From assembly GCA_012033595.1 (NCBI GenBank), contig JAAUQL010000029.1, positions 1-55,948 of the forward strand: a DNA stretch of 55,948 nucleotides, in the 5' to 3' direction. Shown here piece by piece: positions 42,472-52,442 of the stretch (position 1 is its first letter; every line of letters begins with the position of its first letter). Source of the DNA: Cyclobacteriaceae bacterium (GTDB lineage: Bacteria; Bacteroidota; Bacteroidia; Cytophagales; Cyclobacteriaceae). The position numbers and the translations under genes were made by a program. The notes beneath the pieces were generated by a model. The model did not search any database. It had not been told where the DNA came from and was given only the letters and a program-made list of their open reading frames with translations.

Positions 42472-43236
42472 TTAAAGCCCCAAAAACATAATTGCCAGAC
42501 CCGAGAGGCAGATGGTACCACCGGCGATAGCATGGGTATAGCGCTCCAACTTTCCGAGCTTGGCCAATCCTATACCCCAGGTTGATACCAACACAATAGA
42601 TAACATGGTAAACAAGGTGGTGACAGCGAATACGATTACCACCATATACATGCCCATCAGGCTGCTTTTGGCAGCAGGGTACATAAGCAGGGGTATCAAA
42701 GGCTCACATGGGCCGAGCACAAATACAGCAAATAAAATCCATGGGGTAATGTCCCTGGCCTTCGTCTTGATGCTACCGGCAGGTGACAACTGCATGTCCT
42801 TATTGAACATATGATGATGATGAACATGGGCATGCTCCAGCGTATGATCGTGCGGATGTTCATGAACAAGTCCCGAACTATGGACATGGATGTGACTGTG
42901 CGATTTATGCTTAAATGCTCTGTGAATGCCCCAAATAAAATAAGCGAATCCGAAGCCAATCAGAAGCCAGGCGGCCACCGTACCCCTATACGCCTCCAGG
43001 GCTTCAAGCTTCATCACTTCGGCTCCCAGGTAAATACCCAATAGGCCTAGCAAGACGGAGCTTAGTACATGACCCATTCCGCAAAGCAGGGTGATCCATG
43101 TAGTCTTGAGCATGGTCCAATTTCGCACTTTGGCCATCATGACAAAGGGCAAATAGTGGTCTGGCCCCAGGGCAGTATGCACCAGGCCAATGGTAGCCGC
43201 AGTCCAGCAAAGCACTATGATTTCGGAATCGATCAA
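42472..43236 (-). CDS. His-rich metal transporter-like membrane protein (UreH/NicO-TauE type)
   Basis: 254 residues, six or more membrane segments. TM1 carries HTALGPDHYLPF, close to the HxxxxDH signature of nickel/cobalt permeases, and TM2 has CGMGHVLSS. Between TM3 and TM4 lies a loop with very many His (HSHIHVH, HEHPHDH, HAHVHHHH), a likely metal-binding stretch. ALFAVFVLGPCEPLIPLL-type second half repeats the first. Nickel or cobalt (or other divalent metal) movement is inference; direction unknown. No urease or hydrogenase gene is nearby. Confidence 0.7.
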   Translation of the reverse strand: MIDSEIIVLCWTAATIGLVHTALGPDHYLPFVMMAKVRNWTMLKTTWITLLCGMGHVLSSVLLGLLGIYLGAEVMKLEALEAYRGTVAAWLLIGFGFAYFIWGIHRAFKHKSHSHIHVHSSGLVHEHPHDHTLEHAHVHHHHMFNKDMQLSPAGSIKTKARDITPWILFAVFVLGPCEPLIPLLMYPAAKSSLMGMYMVVIVFAVTTLFTMLSIVLVSTWGIGLAKLGKLERYTHAIAGGTICLSGLAIMFLGL

Positions 43237-43248
43237 TTTATAATAAAT

Positions 43249-43295
43249 GAAAAACAGCTTTTAAGCAATGTGCAAAGCTAATTATTAAAAGCTGT
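43249..43295 (-). terminator. Perfect 11-bp inverted repeat with T-run after the EEP nuclease gene
   Basis: ACAGCTTTTAA and TTAAAAGCTGT (43254-43264, 43285-43295), 20-nt loop. On the minus strand the stem is followed by TTTT, 36 nt past the nuclease stop and just ahead of the transporter start. Could be a terminator or an operator of the transporter gene. Confidence 0.55.
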
Positions 43296-43330
43296 AAATT
43301 AAACGCGATGAATAAAAAACCAAAGTAAAA

Positions 43331-44314
43331 TTACAGGAAAAATTCCGCTATGATTGGAGCATGATCCGATTCGGGATATAATATATCGGACGCGAAGGCT
43401 ATAGACTCATCATGGAGCATTTCGTTGTGAATTTCGGTTGATTTGTAAAATTCCAGCATATTTCGCGAAATTAGCAGATGGTCAATCATTTCTCCCCTGC
43501 CCCGGTGAAATAGCGAATATCGAGCGCTTTCGGGAATACCATTTTCACATGGATACATTACCCTGTTGGCCAAAGTGGCATTTCCGGTGTGTTCTACCAA
43601 GCCACGAATGGCCATGACGGGTACTTCATTCTGATCAGCATTGAAGTCGCCACAAACTACGATATAGGCATCCGGATCGCGATCGAAAATCTCATCAATG
43701 ATCACCCTGGTTTCGAGTGCCTGGCCAACCCGCTTCATCGATGACACAAAGTAACCTTCTGCCCAACCACTTGCTGTTTTCCAGGAATAGTTGTCGCGTT
43801 TTTGTCCTTTTATATTGGTGGGGATTTTTGATTTCAGATGCAGGTTGAGCAAATACAGCAAGCGCCCGCCGGGCAATTTGATTTCGGCACTCAGTATTGG
43901 CCGCTCCCAAGCGACCTCGTCAGCTTCCTGTTCTGGGGGCTGGGCCGTTACGGTGCGATAAAGCGGTGCTGGAATAAAGGTGTTTTTGAACTGGCCATAA
44001 GTCTTGATTTCAAATTTACTGAGTATCACCAGATTGCGCTCATCATACACCTGAAAATTGTCCTTTGTTTTGGTGGAAGCGGAAAAATATTGATCATATG
44101 GTGTGCCTTCTATCAGTTTGTTCAAGGCCAACAATTGCCGGGGCTGGCCGTCGGTTTCTTGTCCATTGACCTCCTGAAGACACAAAATATCAGCGTTTAT
44201 TCGCAACAACTGTGGCCGCATAATAGCAATGCGCTGCGCCAGCGTGGGTAACTGGCCTGGTATATCATCAAAATTTTCGAGGTTGAAGGTTGCTATCCTT
44301 AGGGCTTGTCTCAT
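43331..44314 (-). CDS. Endonuclease/exonuclease/phosphatase (EEP) family protein
   Basis: 327 residues from ATG 44314 (MRQALRIATFNLENF), chosen because the EEP core starts there; upstream in-frame Met codons only add an unconserved tail. Core residues: N in ATFNLENF, E in LQEVNG, GDFNAD, and SDHAPI (final Asp-His). Metal-dependent phosphoesterase; nucleic acid or lipid phosphate substrate unknown. No signal peptide with this start. Confidence 0.85.
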   Translation of the reverse strand: MRQALRIATFNLENFDDIPGQLPTLAQRIAIMRPQLLRINADILCLQEVNGQETDGQPRQLLALNKLIEGTPYDQYFSASTKTKDNFQVYDERNLVILSKFEIKTYGQFKNTFIPAPLYRTVTAQPPEQEADEVAWERPILSAEIKLPGGRLLYLLNLHLKSKIPTNIKGQKRDNYSWKTASGWAEGYFVSSMKRVGQALETRVIIDEIFDRDPDAYIVVCGDFNADQNEVPVMAIRGLVEHTGNATLANRVMYPCENGIPESARYSLFHRGRGEMIDHLLISRNMLEFYKSTEIHNEMLHDESIAFASDILYPESDHAPIIAEFFL

Positions 44315-44544
44315 GGCGGTGTGTGGTTTGGCGTTTTTTGTAGATTGCTTGTGGATGGATTTTGCAACAGTTACCATATCCCGGATACAAGGCAAATCTG
44401 ATTCACTGTGCTATGGGCATGCCACAAAAAAGCAAACGTAAGAAGCAAGGTTAAGTTTGCTCTTTTCCTTCCGGACTTTCAATGATAAAGGAGAGGGTTT
44501 TTGCGATGAAATAAGCTGAACTAAAGGATAAATTGACTACAGTT

Positions 44545-45288
44545 CTATTTCAAATCTTCCCATAAGGCTCCGGCTTTTTGGGCGTATGACGAATTACTTG
44601 CTTTGAGCTCCTCCAACAAAGGCAGGGCCTTTTGCTTTTGCTCTATCGACAAGTAACATAGTGCGAGGTACCACCTGGCTCCTGCAGCATAGACCGATTG
44701 GTCGGCTATAATCTTGTCAAAGATACCAATCGCTGAATCATATTTTCCAACGGCCTGGTAGGCATTGGCCAGGATATAATCCGTCAATTCATTTTTTCTT
44801 TCGCCAGGCAGGCCATTGATCAATTGAATGGTCTGGACATACTCTCCGCGGTCGTAGTGGGTAAATATATGTTCAATAGAATTTTCTTCGGCACCAGCGC
44901 TTCTGGTAGTTTCGGGAATGTAGTTGTAGGGCTGATAGTACGACGTAACCAAATTGTCGTATCCAGAATCCAGGTAGGAGTATATCGAAATGCCTGCAAC
45001 GATAAAAAAGGCTACCGTGGCTGCCACGGCGAGCCATCTGGGATTGAGCATTTCGGTTTTACCCTTATACCGCGGAAGTTCGGCACATTGCTCGTCCCAG
45101 TCTTGCATTTTTTTAAGTAATTCATTTCTGCCTGAATACTTAATGCCATCAGCAAGGATTTTATACTCTTCAAAATCCATGACTTTATTTGATAAATTTC
45201 CTTTTTGCGAGGCCTCATCAGTGAAAGACCGAGGCAAGCCGGCAATAAATTCATCAAATTCTTCGAGTGCTTTTTGGTGTTTGTCCAT
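44545..45288 (-). CDS. Single-pass membrane protein with TPR-like tail, partner of the ECF sigma factor
   Basis: 247 residues from ATG 45288 (MDKHQKALEEFDEFIAGL). A cytosolic N-terminal part of about 85 residues, one membrane helix (WLAVAATVAFFIVAGISIYSYL), then TPR-like repeats (DYILANAYQAVGKYDSAIGIFDKII, AGARWYLALCYLSIEQKQKALPLLEEL). It starts 8 nt after the sigma factor stop and fits the anti-sigma position, but has no zinc motif. Confidence 0.72.
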   Translation of the reverse strand: MDKHQKALEEFDEFIAGLPRSFTDEASQKGNLSNKVMDFEEYKILADGIKYSGRNELLKKMQDWDEQCAELPRYKGKTEMLNPRWLAVAATVAFFIVAGISIYSYLDSGYDNLVTSYYQPYNYIPETTRSAGAEENSIEHIFTHYDRGEYVQTIQLINGLPGERKNELTDYILANAYQAVGKYDSAIGIFDKIIADQSVYAAGARWYLALCYLSIEQKQKALPLLEELKASNSSYAQKAGALWEDLK

Positions 45289-45296
45289 TTTCGTTA

Positions 45297-45860
45297 TTAG
45301 TTGAGGGAGTCCAACTCTCCTTTGAAAATTTGCCTTAATCTGATCAGACATTTGTACTTTAGATTCCTGACCGTCTGTTTGTTCTTATATTCCATCAATT
45401 CAGATATTTGATCCATTGTTTTTTGATGATAATAAAACAATTCCAAAATACGCCTGCAAGGTTCCCCTAACTGGATAAGGCTATTTTCTACTCCCATCAT
45501 TTTTTTTTCATACTCATCATCAAACTCATTTATATAAATATCTCTTTCGTCGAATTGATAGTCGCTGTCATAGCTATCATTTTTCTTTTGTTCCCTTCGC
45601 AATTCGAGTATTTTATGCTTTCCGATACTGAAAATATAGGTCTTAACTTTTGAAGTAAATACTTTGAGTTTACCAATGATTATGTTCTCATAAAATACAA
45701 TCATTGTCTGCTGAAAAACTTCTATTGCTTCATCTTCAGTGCATTTATGTGTATTTATAGACCACGCCAGGAACTCCTCCCGGTATTTGGTATAAATTTT
45801 CCTCAGTTCCTTATCAGCATCTGCATTTTTGATCCGATCGATCAATGAATGTTTCTCCAT
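45297..45860 (-). CDS. ECF RNA polymerase sigma factor
   Basis: 187 residues. Sigma2-like part with CTEDEAIEVFQQTMIVFYENIIIGKLKVFTSKVKTYIFSIGKHKILE, then an acidic linker and a sigma4-like part (LGEPCRRILELFYYHQKTMDQISELMEYKNKQTVRNLKYKCLIRLRQIF). Divergent from the sigma factor at 41577, so two independent ECF modules lie within 4 kb. Confidence 0.88.
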   Translation of the reverse strand: MEKHSLIDRIKNADADKELRKIYTKYREEFLAWSINTHKCTEDEAIEVFQQTMIVFYENIIIGKLKVFTSKVKTYIFSIGKHKILELRREQKKNDSYDSDYQFDERDIYINEFDDEYEKKMMGVENSLIQLGEPCRRILELFYYHQKTMDQISELMEYKNKQTVRNLKYKCLIRLRQIFKGELDSLN

Positions 45861-46211
45861 TCGTTACTCTATGATTATTTTCGGGTAAGGTCACCCCTTT
45901 TTTTAATTTATTTTTTCAATCTGAATAATAGGACTGCAGGATGGTGCCTGATTTAAAAAAAACATCAGGTGCTGGGTGTGTGCAGCATTTTTCTGAATCT
46001 TCACTATCCATAAAAAATGCCGGACTACAAATAATGATGTTGATCCTCCAATCCACTTAACAGATGGCAATATTACGATTTTTTAGCATTGAACGCCCAA
46101 TCTACGTTATCCATTTTTTTGGCAATATGGATTTCAGGCACAGCGGAAAGATGCGCATCCAAATGAGATGGATGCTAAGGCGTGGCGATTAACACCGGCG
46201 AAATAAATGAA
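45861..46211. other. 351-bp gap between the ECF sigma gene and murA
   Basis: No credible gene. Holds a hairpin GCATCCA/TGGATGC at 46155-46175 (37 nt past the murA stop, no T-run), perhaps the murA transcript end, and the sigma gene's upstream region. Confidence 0.5.
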
Positions 46212-47519
46212 TCAGTTAATTCTTTTAATATCCGCTCCAAGGGCACGTAGGCGGGCATCAATTTGTTGGTAGCCTCTATCTATCTGTTCCACGTTGTGGA
46301 TTTCGCTAAGCCCCTCCGCACTTAGGGCTGCCAGTAAAAGTGCCACCCCGGCACGAATGTCGGGTGAGGTCATTTTTATTCCCCGTAAGGGAAATTTCCT
46401 ATCCAGTCCGATTACTGTGGCGCGGTGTGGGTCACATAAGATGATCTGTGCGCCCATGTCTATAAGCTTATCGACGAAAAACAGGCGACTTTCGAACATC
46501 TTTTGATGGATAAGCACGGTACCTTTGGCCTGGGTAGCTACCACCAGTATAACGCTGAGGAGGTCGGGGGTAAGTCCGGGCCAGATTGCATCTGAGATTG
46601 TCATGATGGATCCATCAATAAAGGTATCCACTTCGTACGATTCCTGCTTTGGGATGTGAATGTCGTCATTGCGAAATTCCATGGCTATGCCCAATTTGGC
46701 AAAGGCATCGGGAATCATCCCCAGGTGTGCGATACCGGCATTTTTTATGGTTATTTCAGATTTGGTGAGGGCGGCCATACCAATGAAAGAGCCAACTTCA
46801 ATCATATCGGGAAGCAGGGTGTGCTCGGTGCCTTGAAGTTCGCGCACCCCTTCGATGGTGAGCAAATTGGAACCAATACCGTTAATTTTGGCTCCCATGC
46901 TATTGAGCATTTTGCATAGTTGCTGCAAGTAAGGCTCACATGCGGCATTGTAGATGGTGGTGATACCGGTAGCCTTGACCGCCGCCATCAGAATATTTGC
47001 CGTCCCTGTAACCGATGCTTCGTCCAACAGCATATAGGTGCCGGTAAGTTTTGAAGCGTCTATTTTAAAGAGGTGCTGTTTGTAATCGAAATTGAGTACC
47101 GCTCCTAATTTTTGAAAGCCTAAAAAGTGTGTATCGAGCCTGCGGCGGCCAATTTTATCTCCTCCGGGTTTTGGTATTTTGGCTTTACCAAAACGAGCAA
47201 GCAATGGCCCCAGTATCATAATAGAACCACGCAGGGAGGCCGCCTTTTGCTCGTAGGCTTCGGTCTGCAAAAAATCCATATCGATGTTGGAAGCGGTAAA
47301 ACGCCAGGAATCGCCATGGAGTTTTTGCACTTCCACCCCAAGTTCGCCCAAAAGCTCTATGAGTTTGTTTACATCCCTGATGTCCGGGACATTATGGATC
47401 GTAACAGGTTCTGCGGTCAACAGGGTGGCACACAACACCTGTAATGCTTCGTTTTTTGCACCTTGCGGTGTAATATCACCCTTCAGGGATTTACCGCCGA
47501 CAACACTAAAAGAAGTCAT
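46212..47519 (-). CDS. murA: UDP-N-acetylglucosamine 1-carboxyvinyltransferase with Asp at the catalytic Cys position
   Basis: 435 residues; first committed step of peptidoglycan synthesis. Family blocks QGAKNEALQVL (Lys22-type residue), SLRGSIMILGPLLARFG, TDLLS-type LTPDLLSVILVVATQAKG and SPDIRAG are intact. The active-site loop reads PGGDKIGRRRLD: D121 replaces the Cys115 of E. coli. This change is known in naturally fosfomycin-resistant MurA enzymes. ATG overlaps the upstream DUF4290 stop by 1 nt (TAATG). Confidence 0.96.
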   Translation of the reverse strand: MTSFSVVGGKSLKGDITPQGAKNEALQVLCATLLTAEPVTIHNVPDIRDVNKLIELLGELGVEVQKLHGDSWRFTASNIDMDFLQTEAYEQKAASLRGSIMILGPLLARFGKAKIPKPGGDKIGRRRLDTHFLGFQKLGAVLNFDYKQHLFKIDASKLTGTYMLLDEASVTGTANILMAAVKATGITTIYNAACEPYLQQLCKMLNSMGAKINGIGSNLLTIEGVRELQGTEHTLLPDMIEVGSFIGMAALTKSEITIKNAGIAHLGMIPDAFAKLGIAMEFRNDDIHIPKQESYEVDTFIDGSIMTISDAIWPGLTPDLLSVILVVATQAKGTVLIHQKMFESRLFFVDKLIDMGAQIILCDPHRATVIGLDRKFPLRGIKMTSPDIRAGVALLLAALSAEGLSEIHNVEQIDRGYQQIDARLRALGADIKRIN

Positions 47520-48226
47520 TAATTTCTCCTTCTGCGGCCTCCGCTGTTATTGTTGTTTCTTCTGTTATTGTTTTTGTTGGACGGCCTGTTGCTATTATTA
47601 TTATTATTGTTGTTGCCATTGCTCACATTGCCTGATTGCTGCACAGGATTGGCCATCCGCCGGTCTTTGATCATGGAATCAAAAAGGGATTCGCTTTTTA
47701 CTCTTTCCAAATCAATGGTGAGTGCTCCTTTTGACAGGGTCTCAATGTTTTTAATAATCGTCACATCTTCGACATTGTCCTTGTTCCAGGTGTTCTGAAA
47801 ACTCTTCATTAGCCGGCCAATATGGATGATGGCACCTTCCCTTTCTTCAGGGTCTTCCAATTTTATGGCTTCCAAAATCAATAATTGGATGTTTCTGCCA
47901 TAATGCTTGAATCTGATATCTCCGGTGACATATCCAAGCCGGTTTGGTTTTTTATAAAGCAATTCCTTTTCAGGTTTTGGAAATGGACCATCGATTTCGA
48001 GGTCGAAATCGGACATGATATAGAGATCGTCCCAAAGTTTTTGTCCACTTTCCTGGGCATCGCGGGGTACAGGGTTGATGAGCTTCATAAGATCTACCAA
48101 TACATAGGCCGATTCTGTCCTTAGCTCCTTGTCTTCAAAAGTTTTGATGTGCTCTATGAGCATTTGCATATTCCGGCCATATTCCTTAAGAATAAGGGCT
48201 GGCCTTGTTGTATTATAATTATTCAT
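47519..48226 (-). CDS. DUF4290 family protein with Asn/Arg-rich tail
   Basis: 235 residues. A conserved helical body (EYGRNMQMLIEHIKTFEDKELRTESAYVLVDLMKLINPV, repeated in part by HYGRNIQLLILEAIKLEDPEEREGAIIHIGRLM) is followed from about residue 200 by a low-complexity Asn-rich then Arg-rich tail, encoded by AAT/AAC runs. Found upstream of murA in many Bacteroidota; function unknown. A basic disordered tail suggests nucleic-acid or cell-wall polymer contact, as inference. Confidence 0.85.
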   Translation of the reverse strand: MNNYNTTRPALILKEYGRNMQMLIEHIKTFEDKELRTESAYVLVDLMKLINPVPRDAQESGQKLWDDLYIMSDFDLEIDGPFPKPEKELLYKKPNRLGYVTGDIRFKHYGRNIQLLILEAIKLEDPEEREGAIIHIGRLMKSFQNTWNKDNVEDVTIIKNIETLSKGALTIDLERVKSESLFDSMIKDRRMANPVQQSGNVSNGNNNNNNNSNRPSNKNNNRRNNNNSGGRRRRN

Positions 48227-48286
48227 TTATTGTTGTTTTTAAAATTCCCACTCAGGATAGAAGGTCGAGGCTTGCTCAGATATGAT

Positions 48287-50538
48287 CTATGAATGTATCT
48301 TTAGTTTAGCAAAGCTAAGCAATAATGTTTTTTCTCCAAAATTATCAAAGAGAACCTTCGCTTTTCTATTGGCTCCTTCGGTATCGATATGTTGCACTTT
48401 ACCAAAACCAAATTTAGGATGTTCCACATTCATTCCTGCCAACAATCCACTGGTATCGCTGGCGGCAAAATCTTCTGACGGCGTATGCGTATAATTACTG
48501 CTTACCGGGTTGGGAGCAGTTTTTTTCACGCTTGAAACCAATGATTTTGCATAGTGCATCGAGCTGGGCGGCAATATGGGCTCCTTGTGAAATTTGCGAC
48601 TCGACTTGACAAACCTTGCGTCTATCTCTTCGAGAAAGCGGCTGGGCTCACAACTCTTCAGCCTGCCAAAGCGGTATCGTGAGGTGGCGTAGGTTAAAAA
48701 CAATTTGCGCTCGGCCCTGGTAATAGCCACATAAAACAGGCGACGTTCTTCTTCAAGGTCTGCCCTGCTGCTCAGCATCATTGCGATGGAAAAAGGTCTT
48801 CCTCCATGCCTACAAGATAAACATTCTTAAATTCCAGTCCTTTTGCCATGTGAATGGTCATCAGGGTCACCTTATCGGGATCTTCATCTTTGTCTTCATC
48901 TACACTGGTGAGCAGGGCTACTTCCTGCAAAAACGCGCCGAGACTTTTGTCTTTGTTTTCTTCGTTATCGACAAATTCTTTGATGGCATTGAGCAATTCC
49001 TGCACGTTTTCATAGCGGCTGAGCCCTTCTATGGTCTTGTCTTCGTACAGTTCGCGCAAAAGACCCGATTGCTTGGTAATGTAGCTGGCGGCTTCGTAAG
49101 CGTCTTTTCGTTGCACTTCTACCATAAAACTCCTGATCATGGTGGCAAACTGATCGATGGCATTGGTAATGCGGCCTGGCATATGCTTAAATATAGAGCT
49201 GACTACTTCCCAAAGGCTCACATTGTTTTCACTGGCCGCCACAATCATTTTATCGACACTACCCGGACCGATGCCTCTTTTTGGCAGATTGATAATGCGC
49301 CGCAAGGCCTGTTCATCATTTTGGTTGATGACAAAACGCAAATAGGCGATGATGTCTTTGATCTCTTTGCGCTGGTAAAAAGACAATCCTCCTATGATTT
49401 TGTATTTGACATTGGTGCGGCGCAAAGCTTCTTCAATGGCTCTGGACTGTGAGTTGGTGCGGTAAAGGATGGCTACCTCCTGGTTTCTGACTTGAAAATT
49501 CAGCTTCTCTTCGAATATGGAGTTGGCTACCAGCTTCCCCTCCTCGTTGTCGGAGTTGGCCTTGATCAACTCGATCAGCTCTCCATCCTCGTTGGCAGTC
49601 CAGACGTCTTTTTGAAGTTGTGCTGTATTATTACGGATCACGGCATTGGCCGCATTGACGATCACTTTGGTAGAACGGTAATTCTGCTCCAGCTTAATGA
49701 CCTTCAGCTCGGGATAGTCCTTTTCGAAATTGAGTATATTTTTGATATCCGCCCCACGAAACGCATAGATACTTTGAGCATCGTCGCCTACTATACACAC
49801 ATTCTGATGTACTGCGGACAAACGCTTGGTGATGAGGTACTGCGACAGGTTGGTGTCCTGAAACTCATCGACAAGTACATATCTTAATCGGTGTTGATAT
49901 TTATTCAATACATCTACATGATCTCTGAAAAGTACATTGGTATTGAAGAGCAGATCGTCGAAATCCATGGCAGAGGCTTTGAAACAACGCTCGCAATACA
50001 GCTTGTACAATTTCCCCATATGAGGTTTCATAGCACTTTCATCGTCCGCCTGATATACGGGGTTGTTGAGATATTCCTGCCATGAAACCAGGCGGTTTTT
50101 GGCACCGGAAATCCTGTTGAGCACCACGTTGGGCTTGTACACCTTATCATCGAGCTGTAAGTCTTTCACAATCTGTCTGATAAGTGTTTTGGAATCTTCG
50201 GTGTCATAGATCGAAAAATTGCCCGGGTACCCCAGTTTTTCCGCTTCGTATCTCAATATTCTGGCAAATACCGAATGGAAAGTGCCCATCCAGATATTCC
50301 TGGCCTCAGTTCCTACCAGTGTTTCTATTCGCGCACGCATTTCGGCCGATGCCTTATTGGTAAAAGTAAGAGCAAGTATATGAAAAGGATCTACCCCTTT
50401 GGATTGGATCAGATGGGCTATCCTTAGCGTCAATACACGTGTTTTTCCAGACCCCGCTCCCGCTATTACCATACATGGCCCTTCTGTATTCAACACTCCC
50501 TCCCGCTGAGGGTCATTCAATGTCTTGAGATAATCCAT
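48287..50538 (-). CDS. UvrD/PcrA-type SF1 DNA helicase (frame interrupted)
   Basis: About 750 residues. The first part (to 48778) has Walker A VIAGAGSGKTRVL, LALTFTNKAS, DEFQDTN, GDDAQSIYAFRGA, QNYRST and MTIHMAKGLEFKNVYLVGMEEDLFPSQ, then TGA. The next frame continues at once with MMLSSRADLEEERRLFYVAITRAERKL, motif VI, ending 48287. Family proteins read FPSQMxLxSRxDLEEERRLFYVA in one frame; CAATGATG lacking one A (CAAATGATG) accounts for the break. Motif VI is needed for ATP hydrolysis, so a true split is unlikely. Role: 3'-5' helicase in repair and replication. Confidence 0.92.
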
Positions 50539-50946
50539 TATTTGTTTTTTTGAGGCCGAAAGTTACAAATATTATTTAGGGTGGCTCAATAAATTAAGAA
50601 TCGGCATCCAAAAACTTTTTCGCCCGTTTGATAGTTTGCCCGACAAAAAGTCTATTCATGCAAGACCTTCGCCGGGCAAAATGAAAGCTATTCGATTCGC
50701 AATTTTTTGGGCATGAACCAGAAAAACGCGAAGCGTCAGGGAAAAAATAGTCAATTAGCATTGACTGCACGACCGCTTACTGGCATGGAGCGTGATTATT
50801 ATCCTCCATATTATATTACATGAATACCAATTGCCAGCATTAGCATGCGCAGCTCTTGTATTTTATAAACAAATTTGCCATCGCTAATTTGATCAGCCAG
50901 CAGGTTTCACTGTAGCAATGTGCATATTCAAAACTCAAATATTTAG
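50539..50946. other. 408-bp divergent gap
   Basis: Between the helicase and DUF3109 genes, both transcribed outward. No credible gene. An 8-bp inverted repeat TTTGCCCG/CGGGCAAA spans 50635-50680 with a 30-nt centre. Both promoters must lie here; none was confidently recognised. Confidence 0.5.
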
Positions 50947-51534
50947 ATGATCGTAATAGATAAAACCGTAATATCAGATGAAATCGCCGACAACTATTTT
51001 TTGTGCGATCTGAACAAATGCAAAGGAGGTTGCTGCGTAGAAGGTGACCTCGGTGCACCACTCGAAGATGACGAATTGCTGAAGTTGGATGAAATATATG
51101 AAAAAGTGAAACCATACCTTTCTGCTGAAAGTATAGCAGCGATAGAACAACAAGGAAAATATATATTTGACGAAGACGGGGAATATTCTACCCCCACCAT
51201 TAATGGAAAAGAATGTGCTTATGCCATCTACGATGAACGTGGCATACTAAAATGTGGCATAGAAAAAGCCTATGAGGAAGGCAATTCGAAATTTAAAAAG
51301 CCGATTTCCTGCCACCTCTACCCCATCAGGGTTACCAAATACGACAACTACCACGCACTCAACTACGACCGCTGGGAAATTTGTCTGCCTGCCTGCGAAC
51401 TTGGACGAAAGACCAAATTGCCGCTATACAAATTCCTGAAAGAACCTCTGATCAAAAAATTTGGCAAACTCTGGTATCAGAAACTATGTTTTGCCATAGA
51501 ATCGCCAAAAGAAGCTGTCACCCACAAGCCGTAA
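50947..51534 (+). CDS. DUF3109 family Cys-rich protein
   Basis: 195 residues. Conserved cysteines: [11 protein letters not shown] near the N-terminus, then [23 protein letters not shown] and CLPAC. This pattern is the YkgJ/DUF3109 type, thought to bind zinc or iron-sulfur. Function is not established. Single gene; 109 nt before map on the same strand. Confidence 0.85.
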   Translation: MIVIDKTVISDEIADNYFLCDLNKCKGGCCVEGDLGAPLEDDELLKLDEIYEKVKPYLSAESIAAIEQQGKYIFDEDGEYSTPTINGKECAYAIYDERGILKCGIEKAYEEGNSKFKKPISCHLYPIRVTKYDNYHALNYDRWEICLPACELGRKTKLPLYKFLKEPLIKKFGKLWYQKLCFAIESPKEAVTHKP

Positions 51535-51643
51535 GTCCAACGACAACATTCAGTCTACGATCATAAACATAGAAGCAGAAAATATTAACTTTGTGAAATT
51601 TTTATTGTCAATAAGCCATCAGCAGGCTTAATACACATTTGGA

Positions 51644-52426
51644 ATGATCAAATTAAAAACAATCGAAGAAATAGAATTGATGAGGCAAAGTGCTCAGCTG
51701 GTGTCAAAGACCCTGGGCATGCTGGCTACGGAAATCAGACCTGGGGTTTCTACCCTCTACCTCGATAAATTGGCCGAAATATTTATTCGGGATCATCATG
51801 CAGTGCCCGGCTTCCTGGGTTTGTACGATTTTCCCAATACGCTATGCATGAGTGTAAACGAGCAAGTGGTGCACGGTATTCCAAATAAAAAACCACTCGC
51901 CGAAGGAGACATTGTATCCATAGATTGTGGAGTGCTGCAAAATGGATTCTACGGAGACCACGCCTATACATTTGCAGTCGGAGAAATAGCCCCCGAAATC
52001 CAGCAACTGCTGGAGGTGGCAAAACAAAGCCTTTATCTGGGCATAGAGCAAATGATAGCAGGAAACCGCATCGGTGATATTAGTTTTGCCATACAACGCC
52101 ACAACGAAAAATATGGCTATGGAGTGGTGCGTGAGCTTGTGGGTCACGGGCTTGGCCGCAAAATGCACGAATCACCTGAAGTGCCCAATTTTGGCAAAAG
52201 AGGCCGGGGACCCGTAATCAAAAATGGACTGGTGATCGCCATTGAACCTATGATTAATCTGGGCACTAAAAATGTGAAACAACTAAGCGACGGCTGGACT
52301 ATAGTGACTGCAGACGGCAAACCTTCGGCACATTTCGAACACAATGTGGCCGTGGTAAACGGCAAGCCGGAGATACTCTCCACTTTTGACTTTATCGAAG
52401 AGGCGCTGGTGAAAATTAATCAATAA
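51644..52426 (+). CDS. map: Methionine aminopeptidase, type I
   Basis: 260 residues. Removes the N-terminal Met from new proteins. Metal ligands: D in VSIDCGVLQNGFYGDHAYTF (two Asp), His in VGHGLGRKMHE, Glu in AIEPMINLG and Glu in FEHNVAVV. His in EQVVHGIPNK is also in place. Type Ia length, no zinc-finger extension. Confidence 0.96.
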   Translation: MIKLKTIEEIELMRQSAQLVSKTLGMLATEIRPGVSTLYLDKLAEIFIRDHHAVPGFLGLYDFPNTLCMSVNEQVVHGIPNKKPLAEGDIVSIDCGVLQNGFYGDHAYTFAVGEIAPEIQQLLEVAKQSLYLGIEQMIAGNRIGDISFAIQRHNEKYGYGVVRELVGHGLGRKMHESPEVPNFGKRGRGPVIKNGLVIAIEPMINLGTKNVKQLSDGWTIVTADGKPSAHFEHNVAVVNGKPEILSTFDFIEEALVKINQ

Positions 52427-52442
52427 TCTTAACCTCTAAGTT

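Noticed and set aside
48770-48790. Programmed frameshift in the uvrD-type gene
   Set aside because: No slippery heptamer or downstream structure was evident, and several unrelated genes here show similar one-base losses.
48781-49452. 223-codon plus-strand frame antisense to the helicase
   Set aside because: Shadow of UvrD coding sequence; no recognisable domain.
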